A DNA stretch of 8,832 nt from Chloroflexota bacterium (GTDB taxonomy: Bacteria; Chloroflexota; Limnocylindria; Limnocylindrales; CSP1-4). A program made the translations under genes and the position numbers. The notes beneath the pieces are model-generated. The model was given only the letters and a program-made list of their open reading frames with translations, was not told the origin of the DNA and searched no databases. Every line of letters starts with the position of its first letter. The first letter of the stretch is position 1. This document shows positions 1-6,986 of this stretch, in pieces. The stretch is from NCBI GenBank assembly GCA_021801545.1, contig JAJYXX010000029.1, positions 1 through 8,832 of the forward strand. Reading direction: 5' to 3'.

Positions 1-578
1 TCCCTGGGCGTCATGACCAACCCGCCGAGGGCGACGATCACCCCGACCGGGACCAGGCGCAGCGCCCCGGGCACGGTACCGCGCCCTCCCGCTCTCCCAC
101 CGACGATCGGGCGATGGTGGACCCTGGCGACGGCGGGTCCGGCGCGGGCGCCCGGCTGGGCATCCGTGTCGGCCAGCTCCCACTCGGCCACTGCTGCCGC
201 CACGAAGAGGAGGGTCATCGCCACGCCCAGGATGAGCACCGGGAGGTCGGCGGGGTCGGCGGTTCCACTCGAGGGGTTGACCGGCCGGAATACCAGCCCG
301 GCCAGCGCGACGAGGACACCGACCGGGATGAACCAGGGCCAGAACCAACGGTGTGCCCGACCGCCGCCGGTCGTTCCGCCCGCCCGATGTCGGGCCGCCC
401 GGCGCCGGTCGGCCGCCAGGGCGGTGACCCAGCTCCGAGCCAGGAGGCCGCCGACCATCACGACAAGCAGGCCGACGAGCAGTGGCAGCGTGCGGACGAT
501 TGCTCCCCAGTCCGGCGTGACCAGCTGCTCGAGGCCCCGGAGGGTTGCGTCCCAGACCTGCTGCAGGGCGTCGCTCAC
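1..578 (-). CDS. Multi-pass membrane protein, last visible gene of the oxidase operon (partial, cut by window edge)
   Basis: The frame is open from a GTG at 578 to the window edge (192 codons, no stop), so only the N-terminal part is visible. The GTG directly abuts the TAG of the preceding cupredoxin-like gene and has a GAGGGG ribosome site 8 nt upstream, giving tight coupling. The protein starts with a soluble stretch, then a membrane segment near residues 29-47, a basic Arg-rich loop, a second segment starting FWPWFIPVGVLVALAGL, a third near residues 110-130, an acidic-to-basic linker, and a fourth beginning LVPVGVIVALGGLVM. The second and fourth segments are clearly similar, suggesting an internal duplication. 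I do not recognise the family. Position suggests an accessory role in oxidase assembly or electron transfer, which is inference only. Confidence 0.8.
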   Translation of the reverse strand, partial: MSDALQQVWDATLRGLEQLVTPDWGAIVRTLPLLVGLLVVMVGGLLARSWVTALAADRRRAARHRAGGTTGGGRAHRWFWPWFIPVGVLVALAGLVFRPVNPSSGTADPADLPVLILGVAMTLLFVAAAVAEWELADTDAQPGARAGPAVARVHHRPIVGGRAGGRGTVPGALRLVPVGVIVALGGLVMTPR

Positions 579-1082
579 CTAATTCCCCTCGACGAATGCG
601 GTCCCGGCCATGGATTCGTCGAGTCGGCCGAAGACCCAGCTGACCACGCCGATCACGAGGCCGATCGGGACGCCGAGGAGTGCGATCCCGCCGCCGACCG
701 ACAACGGCCCGGGCGCAGGCCGAACGTCCACCGCGAGCGAGCCCGCCGGATGGAAGCTGCACAGGAAGCGGCCGGCCGCGGGTCGATCAAGCGGCACACG
801 CAGCGTCGAACCCGGCGCGACCTCCCACCGATCCACGTGATGCGCAACCACGTCTTCGTTTCTCAGGACGAGGGCGTCCCCCTGGACCGCGCTGAGGTCA
901 CCGGGCAGCGCCGGGGCGGCTCCGCCGGCGGCGATTCGGGCCGCCGTGCCGGCCGGGATCGTCAGGACGACGTCGCGATGCGGCCGGATCGGTCCGTCGG
1001 AGAACGCAACCCACGACGCCACGTTGAGGCCCGCGGCGAGAGCGACCCCTGCTCCGACCCCGAGGATCAGGTGCCTGATCAC
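579..1082 (-). CDS. Membrane-anchored cupredoxin-like protein in the oxidase operon
   Basis: A 167-residue protein with an N-terminal hydrophobic anchor (about 5-27), a small extracytoplasmic domain (30-122), and a C-terminal membrane helix (about 128-151). The domain ends in a cupredoxin-like copper loop: H81/H82 follow a beta-rich stretch, then C108-S-F-H111-P. These match the His, Cys and second His of type-1 copper sites. The axial Met expected seven residues after the Cys is Ser115, so the site is either Met-free or not a classical electron carrier. The GTG start at 1082 lies 10 nt after the coxC stop and has GAGGGAG upstream. Operon position suggests copper delivery to the oxidase or electron transfer. 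The exact family is not recognised; a non-metal structural cupredoxin fold is the alternative. Confidence 0.82.
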   Translation of the reverse strand: MIRHLILGVGAGVALAAGLNVASWVAFSDGPIRPHRDVVLTIPAGTAARIAAGGAAPALPGDLSAVQGDALVLRNEDVVAHHVDRWEVAPGSTLRVPLDRPAAGRFLCSFHPAGSLAVDVRPAPGPLSVGGGIALLGVPIGLVIGVVSWVFGRLDESMAGTAFVEGN

Positions 1083-1092
1083 CGACGCTCCC

Positions 1093-1695
1093 TCAGAGCA
1101 GGTAGAGCGTCGGGAAGACGACGAGCAGCCACATCGCGTCGACGAACGTCCAGTAGCGGACCGCGGCGGTGATCCCCCAGTGATCGTCGGCCGAGAAGGA
1201 GCCGCGCCGCCCGAGCCGGTAGACGAGGATGAGCACCACCAGCCCGCTCAGCAGGTGGCTGACGTGGAGTCCGGTCATCGAGAAGAAGGCCGTCCCGTAC
1301 GGCGTGCCCGGCCCGAACTCGGCCGACGCCCACTCCATCGCCACGCCGCCGATGAACAGAACACCGAGCACGATCGTCGCCGCCAGCGCGGCCAGGAAGC
1401 CGGGCCGATCGCCGGTCCGGATCTTCGTGACCGCTCGGTACGAAAGCAGGCTGCTCAGGAAGAGGTCGACCGTCAGGGCCAGCCCGAGTGGCAGGTTCAC
1501 CCCTTCGGGACGATCGAGCCCGGCCAGATAGAACCGGGCGACGGCCAGGGTGGAGAAGAGCATCGACTCCGATGCGATGAACAGCCACAGTCCGAGTCGA
1601 TCGATCGCCGGCTTGGCCGGATGCGGCGCATGGGCCTCGTGAACCACGAGGGCGGCACCCGCGCCGCCACCGGCCGGTGTCGCCAGCGCGGTCAT
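1093..1695 (-). CDS. coxC: Cytochrome c oxidase subunit III
   Basis: A 200-residue heme-copper oxidase subunit III, the membrane subunit that stabilises subunit I. It has a short N-terminal tail and about five membrane helices, matching the shorter bacterial form rather than the seven-helix mitochondrial form. Visible signatures are LWLFIASESMLF (residues 37-47, with the conserved Glu43), GLHVSHLLSGL (142-152), and a closing YWTFVDAMWLLVVFPTLYLL (181-200). The ATG at 1695 overlaps the coxA TGA as ATGA, and GGAGG sits just upstream inside coxA, so translation is coupled. A longer reading of the frame up to 1920 lies wholly inside coxA and is not needed. Confidence 0.95.
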   Translation of the reverse strand: MTALATPAGGGAGAALVVHEAHAPHPAKPAIDRLGLWLFIASESMLFSTLAVARFYLAGLDRPEGVNLPLGLALTVDLFLSSLLSYRAVTKIRTGDRPGFLAALAATIVLGVLFIGGVAMEWASAEFGPGTPYGTAFFSMTGLHVSHLLSGLVVLILVYRLGRRGSFSADDHWGITAAVRYWTFVDAMWLLVVFPTLYLL

Positions 1696-3605
1696 CGCGT
1701 GCCCTCCGTCAGCGTGCCGGTCGCGCCGACGCCCGGCAGGACGGCGTGGACCGAGCCGGGCACTCCATAGTCGTACGGGTGCCCGTCGATCACCGGGTCC
1801 GCCACGAAGTTCTCGGGGGGCGGAGGGGACGAGGTCTGCCACTCCAGCGTCCGGGCAGCCCACGGGTTGGCCGGGGCCGGCTCGGCCCGGCGGGCGAGCA
1901 GGGTCCGGGCCATGTTCCACAGGAACGGCAGGAAGCTGATCCCGAGGAAGAAGCCGAACAGACTGGTCACGAGGTTCGGTCCCTGGAGGTCGATCGGATA
2001 GGTGAAGATCCGGCGATTCATCCCGTGGAGTCCCACCCAGAACATCGCGAGGAAGGTCGCGTTAAAGCCGAGGAACATCAGCCAGAAATGGGCCTTGGCC
2101 CAGCGCTCGCTGTACATGCGGCCCGTCATCTTCGGGAACCAGTAGTAGAGCCCGGCGAAGAGGGCGAAGATCTCGCCACCGATGATCGTGTAGTGGAAGT
2201 GAGCCACGACGAAGTACGTGTCGTGGAGGCCGATGTCGGTCGGCACATCCGCCAGGAAGATCCCGGTCACCCCGCCGATGAGAAAGTTGAACACCATCCC
2301 GAGAGCGAACAGCATCGGTGCCCGGAGCCAGAGCCGGCCCATCCACAACGTCCCGAGCGCCGAGAGGAAGATCAGGCCGGTCGGAATCGAGATCAGCTCC
2401 GTGGAGACGAGGATCGGTGCGAGCAGCTGGCCCGGCATGCCGGCCACGAACATGTGATGCGCCCAGACGATGCCGCTCAGGCCGAGGATGCCGAGGAAGC
2501 CGGCGACCGCCCAGCGGTACGCGAACAGGGGCTTGCGGCTGAAGTGGGTGATGACCTCCAGGGCGAGCCCGAACCCGGGCATCACGAAGATGTAGACGGC
2601 CGGGTGGGAGTAGAACCAGAAGATGTGCTGGTAGAGGAGTGGCGCACCGCCCGCGGCGGCCTCGAAGAACGACGTCCCGGCGATCCGGTCGAGGAGGACC
2701 ATCATCAGCGCCGCCGCGAGGAACTGGGTGAAGATCAGGGCGATCCACGACGTGGCGAAGACCCCCCACACGAAGATCGGCAGCCGGCCCCACGTCATCC
2801 CCGGCGCCCGCATGTGGATGATCGTGACCAGGAAGTTCAGGCCGCCCAGGATCGACGACAGCCCGAACGTGATGATCGCCAGGTTGAACAGCACCTGGCC
2901 GCTCGCGTTCCGCACGCTCAGGGGCGGGTAGGCGGTCCAGCCCGAGTCCCAGCCGCCGAACGCGAGCGACAGGAGAAGCAGCACGGCGACCGGCGGGACG
3001 AGCCAGTAGCTGAGCGCGTTCAGGCGCGGGAAGGCCATGTCGCGTGCGCCGATCAGGAGCGGCACGAAGTAGTTGCCGAACCCGCCGACGACCGAGGCGA
3101 CCGCGACAGCGATCATCACGATGCCGTGGAGGCTCATCACGTTGTTGTAGGCGCCCGCACCGAGCGGCTGGTTGGTCGGGCTCATGAGCTGCCAGCGAAT
3201 GAGCATCGCCAGCGCCCCGCCCAGGAAGAACAGGCCGAGGAACGTGACCAGGTACTGGATCCCGATGACCTTGTGATCGACGGTGAACGCCAGGTACCGT
3301 CGCCAGTCCGTCGGCCCGTCGGCAACGGGACGGCCGAACCATTCCCGCCCCCAGCGCTCCCATAGCCCGACACCGAGCAGCCAGCCCGGCAGGGCGACCG
3401 CATAGCCCGCGGTGAAGTTCAATTCGAGCGACCAGGGCTCGAGACCGGCCGCAGCTCTCGCCAGGGACGTCAGGCCGGCGCCGGCGATGAAGCCGACGAG
3501 TGCCCAGATCAGGCCGCGAGCGATCGGGATGAGCGCGCTTGCCGGCGTCGGGGGACTGGTGGGAACTGATCGGGCCTCGCCCATCGCCGGGAGATCGTCG
3601 CTCAC
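1692..3605 (-). CDS. coxA: Cytochrome c oxidase subunit I, A2-like, with N-terminal membrane extension
   Basis: Catalytic subunit of an A-family heme-copper oxidase, reducing O2 to water and pumping protons. The GTG start at 3605 gives 637 residues and has GGAGGT 8 nt upstream; ATG 3584 is an alternative. Ligands visible are H160 and H471 (low-spin heme), H334, H383 and H384 (CuB), H469 (high-spin heme), and Y338 for the His-Tyr crosslink. Helix VI reads YSHPAVY, the A2-type pattern without the A1 glutamate. D189, N178 and N196 match the D-channel entrance, and H461-D462 the Mg site. At the PTG motif (408-410) the usual K-channel Lys is Ile412. Residues 1-100 add about two hydrophobic segments ahead of the core. 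The C-terminal tail with NPW and TLEW is typical. It follows coxB by 1 nt. Confidence 0.96.
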   Translation of the reverse strand: MSDDLPAMGEARSVPTSPPTPASALIPIARGLIWALVGFIAGAGLTSLARAAAGLEPWSLELNFTAGYAVALPGWLLGVGLWERWGREWFGRPVADGPTDWRRYLAFTVDHKVIGIQYLVTFLGLFFLGGALAMLIRWQLMSPTNQPLGAGAYNNVMSLHGIVMIAVAVASVVGGFGNYFVPLLIGARDMAFPRLNALSYWLVPPVAVLLLLSLAFGGWDSGWTAYPPLSVRNASGQVLFNLAIITFGLSSILGGLNFLVTIIHMRAPGMTWGRLPIFVWGVFATSWIALIFTQFLAAALMMVLLDRIAGTSFFEAAAGGAPLLYQHIFWFYSHPAVYIFVMPGFGLALEVITHFSRKPLFAYRWAVAGFLGILGLSGIVWAHHMFVAGMPGQLLAPILVSTELISIPTGLIFLSALGTLWMGRLWLRAPMLFALGMVFNFLIGGVTGIFLADVPTDIGLHDTYFVVAHFHYTIIGGEIFALFAGLYYWFPKMTGRMYSERWAKAHFWLMFLGFNATFLAMFWVGLHGMNRRIFTYPIDLQGPNLVTSLFGFFLGISFLPFLWNMARTLLARRAEPAPANPWAARTLEWQTSSPPPPENFVADPVIDGHPYDYGVPGSVHAVLPGVGATGTLTEGTR

Positions 3606-3606
3606 C

Positions 3607-4653
3607 TTACCTGACCTCCAAGACACCGACCATCTGGGTCGGATGGGCATCGCAGCGGAACAGGTACGCGCCGGCCGGCAGGGCCGGGACGTTGAGAACC
3701 TGGGTGATCGGGCCCGCCTCGAGCGGGGTCCGCGCCTGATCGACGAGCGGACCCGTCGCCGACTCGTAGATCGCCACGTTATGGACGATCCCGGCATCCT
3801 GGTTGTCGAAGGTGATCGTGATCGGCTTCCCGGCCGGCGCCTCGAGGCGGCCGGTCGAGAACTGGATGTTCCGGGCCGAGAGCGACGACTCGGTGGCACC
3901 GGGGACGGGCGTGGCCCCGGCCGGTGGGGCCTTCGGCTGCGCCTTGATCCAGGCATCGAACTCGGCCGCGGGCAGGACCCGGACCGGCAGCATCATCCTC
4001 GCGTGGTCGAGCCCGCACAGCTGAGAGCACTGGAGCCGGAAGGTGCGGTCGTCCGCGAACGAGCCGGCCCGGGTCGGGGTGAGGGTGACCTGCGTCGTCT
4101 GACCGGGCACTGCGTCGATCCGCATCATGAACGCGGGGACCCAGAAGGAGTGGACGACGTCGAGGCTCGTGATATCGAACGTGACCGTCCGCCCGACCGG
4201 CACGACCAGCTCCTGCCCGCCCTGGATCCCCAGATCCGGATACTCGACCTGCCAGGTCCACTGGACGCCGGTCACCTTGACCCGCAGGTCCGGGTTCGAG
4301 GCGACCGCGGTGACCTTGGGAAGCTCGATGAGGCCGGGGTAGACCATGATGAGGATCGCCAGGCCTGATGTGATGGCGAACCAGATGATCGGGATGGGGC
4401 CGCGACCGTGAAACGTGGCCCCGGCCGCGGTGGGCTCACCGGCGTGGCGGAAGCGGATCACGCTGTAGAGGAGCATGGCCACGACGAAGGTGAAGACCGG
4501 CACGGCGATGACGAGCAGCGTGGTGAACGCCCCCCGGATGAGTTCCGCCTTGTCCGAGCCGGGAGCGAGGTTGAGCTCCGCCTGGGCGAGCAGCTCACCG
4601 AGGACCGTCAGTCCGAGCCAGAGCAGGCCGACACGCGCGACGTCGCGCCTCAT
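3607..4653 (-). CDS. coxB: Cytochrome c oxidase subunit II fused to a C-terminal cupredoxin domain
   Basis: The CuA subunit, which receives electrons and passes them to subunit I. The ATG at 4653 has GGAAGG upstream and gives 348 residues. Order: a hydrophobic N-terminal signal or anchor (8-25), two membrane helices (43-66 and 86-107), the CuA cupredoxin domain (about 122-232), a Pro/Ala linker (240-257), and a second cupredoxin domain (about 262-348). CuA ligands are H168, C209, Q211, C213, H217 and M220. Gln at the usual Glu position is also found in Thermus ba3 oxidase and binds through its backbone. The second domain holds H291, C334, H337 and M341, a full type-1 copper set. Caa3-type subunits carry a cytochrome c at this end; a cupredoxin instead suggests a tethered blue-copper donor, which is inference. 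Confidence 0.95.
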   Translation of the reverse strand: MRRDVARVGLLWLGLTVLGELLAQAELNLAPGSDKAELIRGAFTTLLVIAVPVFTFVVAMLLYSVIRFRHAGEPTAAGATFHGRGPIPIIWFAITSGLAILIMVYPGLIELPKVTAVASNPDLRVKVTGVQWTWQVEYPDLGIQGGQELVVPVGRTVTFDITSLDVVHSFWVPAFMMRIDAVPGQTTQVTLTPTRAGSFADDRTFRLQCSQLCGLDHARMMLPVRVLPAAEFDAWIKAQPKAPPAGATPVPGATESSLSARNIQFSTGRLEAPAGKPITITFDNQDAGIVHNVAIYESATGPLVDQARTPLEAGPITQVLNVPALPAGAYLFRCDAHPTQMVGVLEVR

Positions 4654-4753
4654 GCGTTTCCCTTCCGTCCCTCTGCCCGGCACATCGCGACGCGGGAGGT
4701 CGTGGCGCGCCGGGGGGCATGCGAACCACCGCACTGGGTTGCGGCGTGGATGC

Positions 4754-4782
4754 GCCGTAGTGTCCGAGCGGCGGCCCGCCAA
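4754..4782 (-). promoter_or_regulatory. Weak candidate promoter for the oxidase operon
   Basis: On the minus strand, TTGGCG (4777-4782) and TACGGC (4754-4759) are separated by 17 nt and lie about 100 nt upstream of the coxB ATG. The -10 lacks the final T, so the match is poor. Interest comes from the 18-bp palindrome that ends only 3 nt upstream of the -35, a spacing that would suit an activator touching RNA polymerase. Confidence 0.25.
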
Positions 4783-4785
4783 TGC

Positions 4786-4803
4786 ATGGTGCGATCGCAC
4801 CAT
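4786..4803. promoter_or_regulatory. Perfect 18-bp palindrome, candidate operator before coxB
   Basis: ATGGTGCGATCGCACCAT is identical to its reverse complement over all 18 bases. It lies in the 177-nt gap between the PAS-LuxR stop (4831) and coxB (4653), 27 nt beyond that stop. Length and symmetry suit a dimeric helix-turn-helix regulator, and the neighbouring LuxR-type protein is the natural candidate. No T-run follows, so a terminator is less likely. The rest of the gap shows no gene. Confidence 0.5.
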
Positions 4804-4830
4804 TCGCTCCGACCGCAGGCCCTGTGCCGG

Positions 4831-5466
4831 TCAGATCAGGCGGTGGTGCTGACCCAGAACGACCGCCTCGACCCGACTGCGGGCACCCAGCTTCCGCTCG
4901 ATGCTGTTGATGTGGTTGCGGGCCGTGAAACGGCTGATCGACAGCGCCTCGGCAATCTCGCCCGTCGTGCGGCCGTCGGCGAGAAGGTGCAGGACCTCGA
5001 GCTCGCGTCGGCTGAGGGGGTTGCCAACCGGCGCGACGTCGTCCGGCTCCAGGCTGGCCGGCGAGGCACTCGTCGAGGCCGATCTGGGCCGCAGGAGGTG
5101 GATCATGAACGGGCGCTGCTCGGCGCCGGCGGTGGCCAGGACGATGGCGCTCGTCAGGAAGATCCGCTCGCCGTCGCGGGTCCTGGCCACGACGTCGTAC
5201 GACATCGTGACCCGATTTCGCCGCGCGTTGGCCGCCACGCGACAGTCCCGCCCACAGACCGGATGGCCGTCAGGTTCAGTTCCGGCGATCACCTCGTAGC
5301 AGGTCCGTCCGATCGCATCGCCCGCCTCCCAGCCGAGGAGCTCGGTGGCCGCGTCAGACCAGGCCACGACCCGCTGATGCTCGTCGCTGACGAACATCGG
5401 CTCCGCGCTTCGAAGGCGCCGGATCCACGCCAGGGCGGTCGTGTCGGCGGGCTGCCTGGGTGACAT
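4831..5466 (-). CDS. PAS domain LuxR-family transcriptional regulator
   Basis: A 211-residue DNA-binding sensor. A PAS domain covers about residues 20-125 (W36-S-D-A and LLGWEAGDAIG are typical of its core) and a LuxR/GerE helix-turn-helix covers about 149-207, beginning PLSRRELEVLHLLADG, with recognition helix around SRFTARNHINSIERKLGA. There is no receiver domain, so the PAS domain presumably senses the signal directly. It carries C56, C71 and C75 in a CY-x13-C-x3-C arrangement that could bind metal or respond to redox state; this is inference. The ATG at 5466 has GAGGTG upstream and is preferred over the in-frame start at 5616, which would add a low-complexity tail and overlap the candidate promoter. 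It lies upstream of coxB on the same strand, so it may control respiration genes. Confidence 0.9.
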   Translation of the reverse strand: MSPRQPADTTALAWIRRLRSAEPMFVSDEHQRVVAWSDAATELLGWEAGDAIGRTCYEVIAGTEPDGHPVCGRDCRVAANARRNRVTMSYDVVARTRDGERIFLTSAIVLATAGAEQRPFMIHLLRPRSASTSASPASLEPDDVAPVGNPLSRRELEVLHLLADGRTTGEIAEALSISRFTARNHINSIERKLGARSRVEAVVLGQHHRLI

Positions 5467-5531
5467 CGCGAAGTCACACCTCGGGGGCGCTGGATGGGCG
5501 GGACATCTGGCCGCACGATCGGCCGGTACCG

Positions 5532-5560
5532 AGCGTACCCCTCGGTCGGGAGGCCAGCAA
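5532..5560 (-). promoter_or_regulatory. Candidate promoter for the PAS-LuxR gene
   Basis: On the minus strand, TTGCTG (5555-5560) and TACGCT (5532-5537) are spaced by exactly 17 nt, giving a leader of about 60 nt before the ATG at 5466. A short inverted repeat, ACCGAG/CTCGGT (5528-5546), overlaps the -10 region and could be an operator. The rest of the 178-nt gap after the ATPase gene shows no gene. Confidence 0.4.
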
Positions 5561-5644
5561 GCCGAGATCAGCGCGGGTTCGACCCTCGCCACGCGGCGCG
5601 CCTCGTGGTGCTCCACGATGTTCTGAGCAGACCCGGCCGATCGG

Positions 5645-6349
5645 TCAGCATTCCGGCTCGAGCCCGAGCCCCAGCTGTGGGTTCGGTGCGGCGTCGGGTT
5701 CGGCTGTCCGCCCGGTCGTCGGGCGCCGGGGAGGCCGGCGGGAGCGCCGATGCACCGCCACCCCCTCGGCGAGGAGCGGCTCCCCGATGATCGCGGCGAG
5801 GCGCTCCGCCAGCGGCCACCAGTCGTACGTGTCGGTGACGGCGGAGGCGGAGATCGTCACGAGGCGATCGGGACGCACGAGCCGGGGCAGGAGATCGTCG
5901 AGGATCGCCTCGATCTCGTCGCGGAACGCGTCGCTCGTGCTTCTCGTCCCGTCGGGGCGGAGGGCGATGTCGGGCGTGAGGCGGACGACGAGGTCGTACG
6001 TCGTCGACCAGGCCCGGATGAGCGGCTCGACGTCGAACCGGTCGCGCATCGCGCACGCCCGCAGGTAGTAGGCGAAGTTGTCGACGACGCCGCGGTCGGT
6101 CACGAGGACCTCGGCCTTCGGCGCGAGCTCGAGCTCCTGGCGGATCTGCGAGACGAGGACCCAGAGCTGCGCCTCGCCGGTCGCCCCCTCGTTGATCCCG
6201 AGCGGGTTGTCGCGGACGACCTCCCGCCCGTATTCGACCGAGCGACCGGCTCGCTGGATCGTGCCCGCGAACGCGTGGGCGGCGGTCGTCTTGCGGATCC
6301 CGTGCGAGCCGACGAAGGCGATCTTCGCCGGCCGTGCCCAGCGGGTCAC
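5645..6349 (-). CDS. P-loop NTPase, AAA_28/NadR kinase-like
   Basis: A 234-residue soluble P-loop protein resembling the AAA_28 group of small ATPases/kinases related to NadR and thymidylate kinases. The Walker A region is GSHGIRKTT (14-22), where Arg19 replaces the Gly that normally precedes the Lys. A Walker B-like strand, VLVTDRG, is at 81-87. Between them lie a conserved-looking RDNPLGINEGATGEAQLW stretch (46-63) and a QIRQELE helix. The last 35 residues are Arg/Pro-rich and probably disordered. The GTG at 6349 starts 4 nt after the marC stop with GAGG 8 nt upstream; the earlier in-frame start at 6379 would overlap marC. The substrate is not known; a nucleoside- or nicotinamide-riboside-like substrate is possible by family only. 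Co-transcription with marC is likely. Confidence 0.8.
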   Translation of the reverse strand: MTRWARPAKIAFVGSHGIRKTTAAHAFAGTIQRAGRSVEYGREVVRDNPLGINEGATGEAQLWVLVSQIRQELELAPKAEVLVTDRGVVDNFAYYLRACAMRDRFDVEPLIRAWSTTYDLVVRLTPDIALRPDGTRSTSDAFRDEIEAILDDLLPRLVRPDRLVTISASAVTDTYDWWPLAERLAAIIGEPLLAEGVAVHRRSRRPPRRPTTGRTAEPDAAPNPQLGLGLEPEC

Positions 6350-6353
6350 GGGC

Positions 6354-6986
6354 TCAGCCTCGGCCCAGGGGCAGCCCAAGCCCGACGAGGCCGTCGACGA
6401 CGTACTGCACCGCCAGCGCGGCGAGGACGAGCCCCAGGACGCGGGTTACCACGTTGATCCCGGTCTGGCCGAGGAAGCGGGTGAAGTGGGCGGAGACGCG
6501 CAGGAAGAGGTAGGCGACGAGGAGCACGAGTCCGGCCATCGCCAGCACGAGTCCGAACGGCCCGGGCTCGCCGCGCGTCTCGCTGGCGAGGATGAGGATG
6601 CTCGCCAGGGCACCCGGCCCGGCGATCAGCGGGATCGCCAGCGGGAAGACCGAGACGTCCTCCCGGGCGCGGGCCTCGGCCTCCTCCTCCGCGGTCTCGC
6701 GTCGCAGCTGGGCGAAGACCATGTCGACCGCGATCCGGAAGAGGAGCAGCCCGCCCGCGATCTGGAGTGCCGCGACGCTGATCCCCAGGTAGGCGAGGAG
6801 CGGGCCGCCCGCCACGGCGAAGAAGAGCAGGACGGCGGCGGCGATGAGGACCGCCCGCCGGGCGATCGTCGCCTGCTCGGCCGGGGTGCGGCCGCCGGTG
6901 AGCGTGGCGAACCACGGCACGAGGCCGACCGGGTCGATGACGACGAAGAGCGTCAGGAGGGCCTTGACGCCGAACTCGACGATCAC
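6354..6986 (-). CDS. MarC family integral membrane protein
   Basis: A 210-residue member of the MarC/UPF0056 family, with about six membrane helices. Family signatures are LFVVIDPVGLVPWFATLT (13-30), GGLLLFRIAVDM (78-89), a charged cytoplasmic loop (94-110), PLAIPLIAGPGALASIL (115-131) and INVVTRVLGLVLAALAVQYVVDGL-type final helix (177-200). The molecular function is unsettled; E. coli MarC was once linked to multiple antibiotic resistance, but that link was not upheld. The GTG at 6986 gives the usual family length and overlaps the TGA of the upstream 36-codon ORF as GTGA, so translation is probably coupled. The longer in-frame start at 7133 lies inside the promoter and adds a non-homologous tail. 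Confidence 0.92.
   Translation of the reverse strand: MIVEFGVKALLTLFVVIDPVGLVPWFATLTGGRTPAEQATIARRAVLIAAAVLLFFAVAGGPLLAYLGISVAALQIAGGLLLFRIAVDMVFAQLRRETAEEEAEARAREDVSVFPLAIPLIAGPGALASILILASETRGEPGPFGLVLAMAGLVLLVAYLFLRVSAHFTRFLGQTGINVVTRVLGLVLAALAVQYVVDGLVGLGLPLGRG

Noticed and set aside
114..1172. A 352-codon open frame on the plus strand
   Set aside because: Antisense to the cupredoxin-like gene and the edge membrane gene; low-complexity charged composition and no ribosome site.
1677..3365. A 562-codon open frame on the plus strand
   Set aside because: It lies antisense to coxA, is almost entirely Arg/Glu/His/Pro with no domain, and is the usual shadow of a GC-rich gene.
3607..4803. Longer coxB start at 4803
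   Set aside because: The added 50 residues are basic and unstructured, cover the palindrome, and a good ribosome site precedes the ATG at 4653.
4786..4803. The 18-bp palindrome as terminator of the PAS-LuxR gene
   Set aside because: With no loop and no following T-run it would make a poor hairpin; an operator fits better.
5528..5546. ACCGAG/CTCGGT inverted repeat as a separate operator
   Set aside because: Only 6-bp arms in GC-rich DNA; it is noted with the promoter but is too weak to stand alone.
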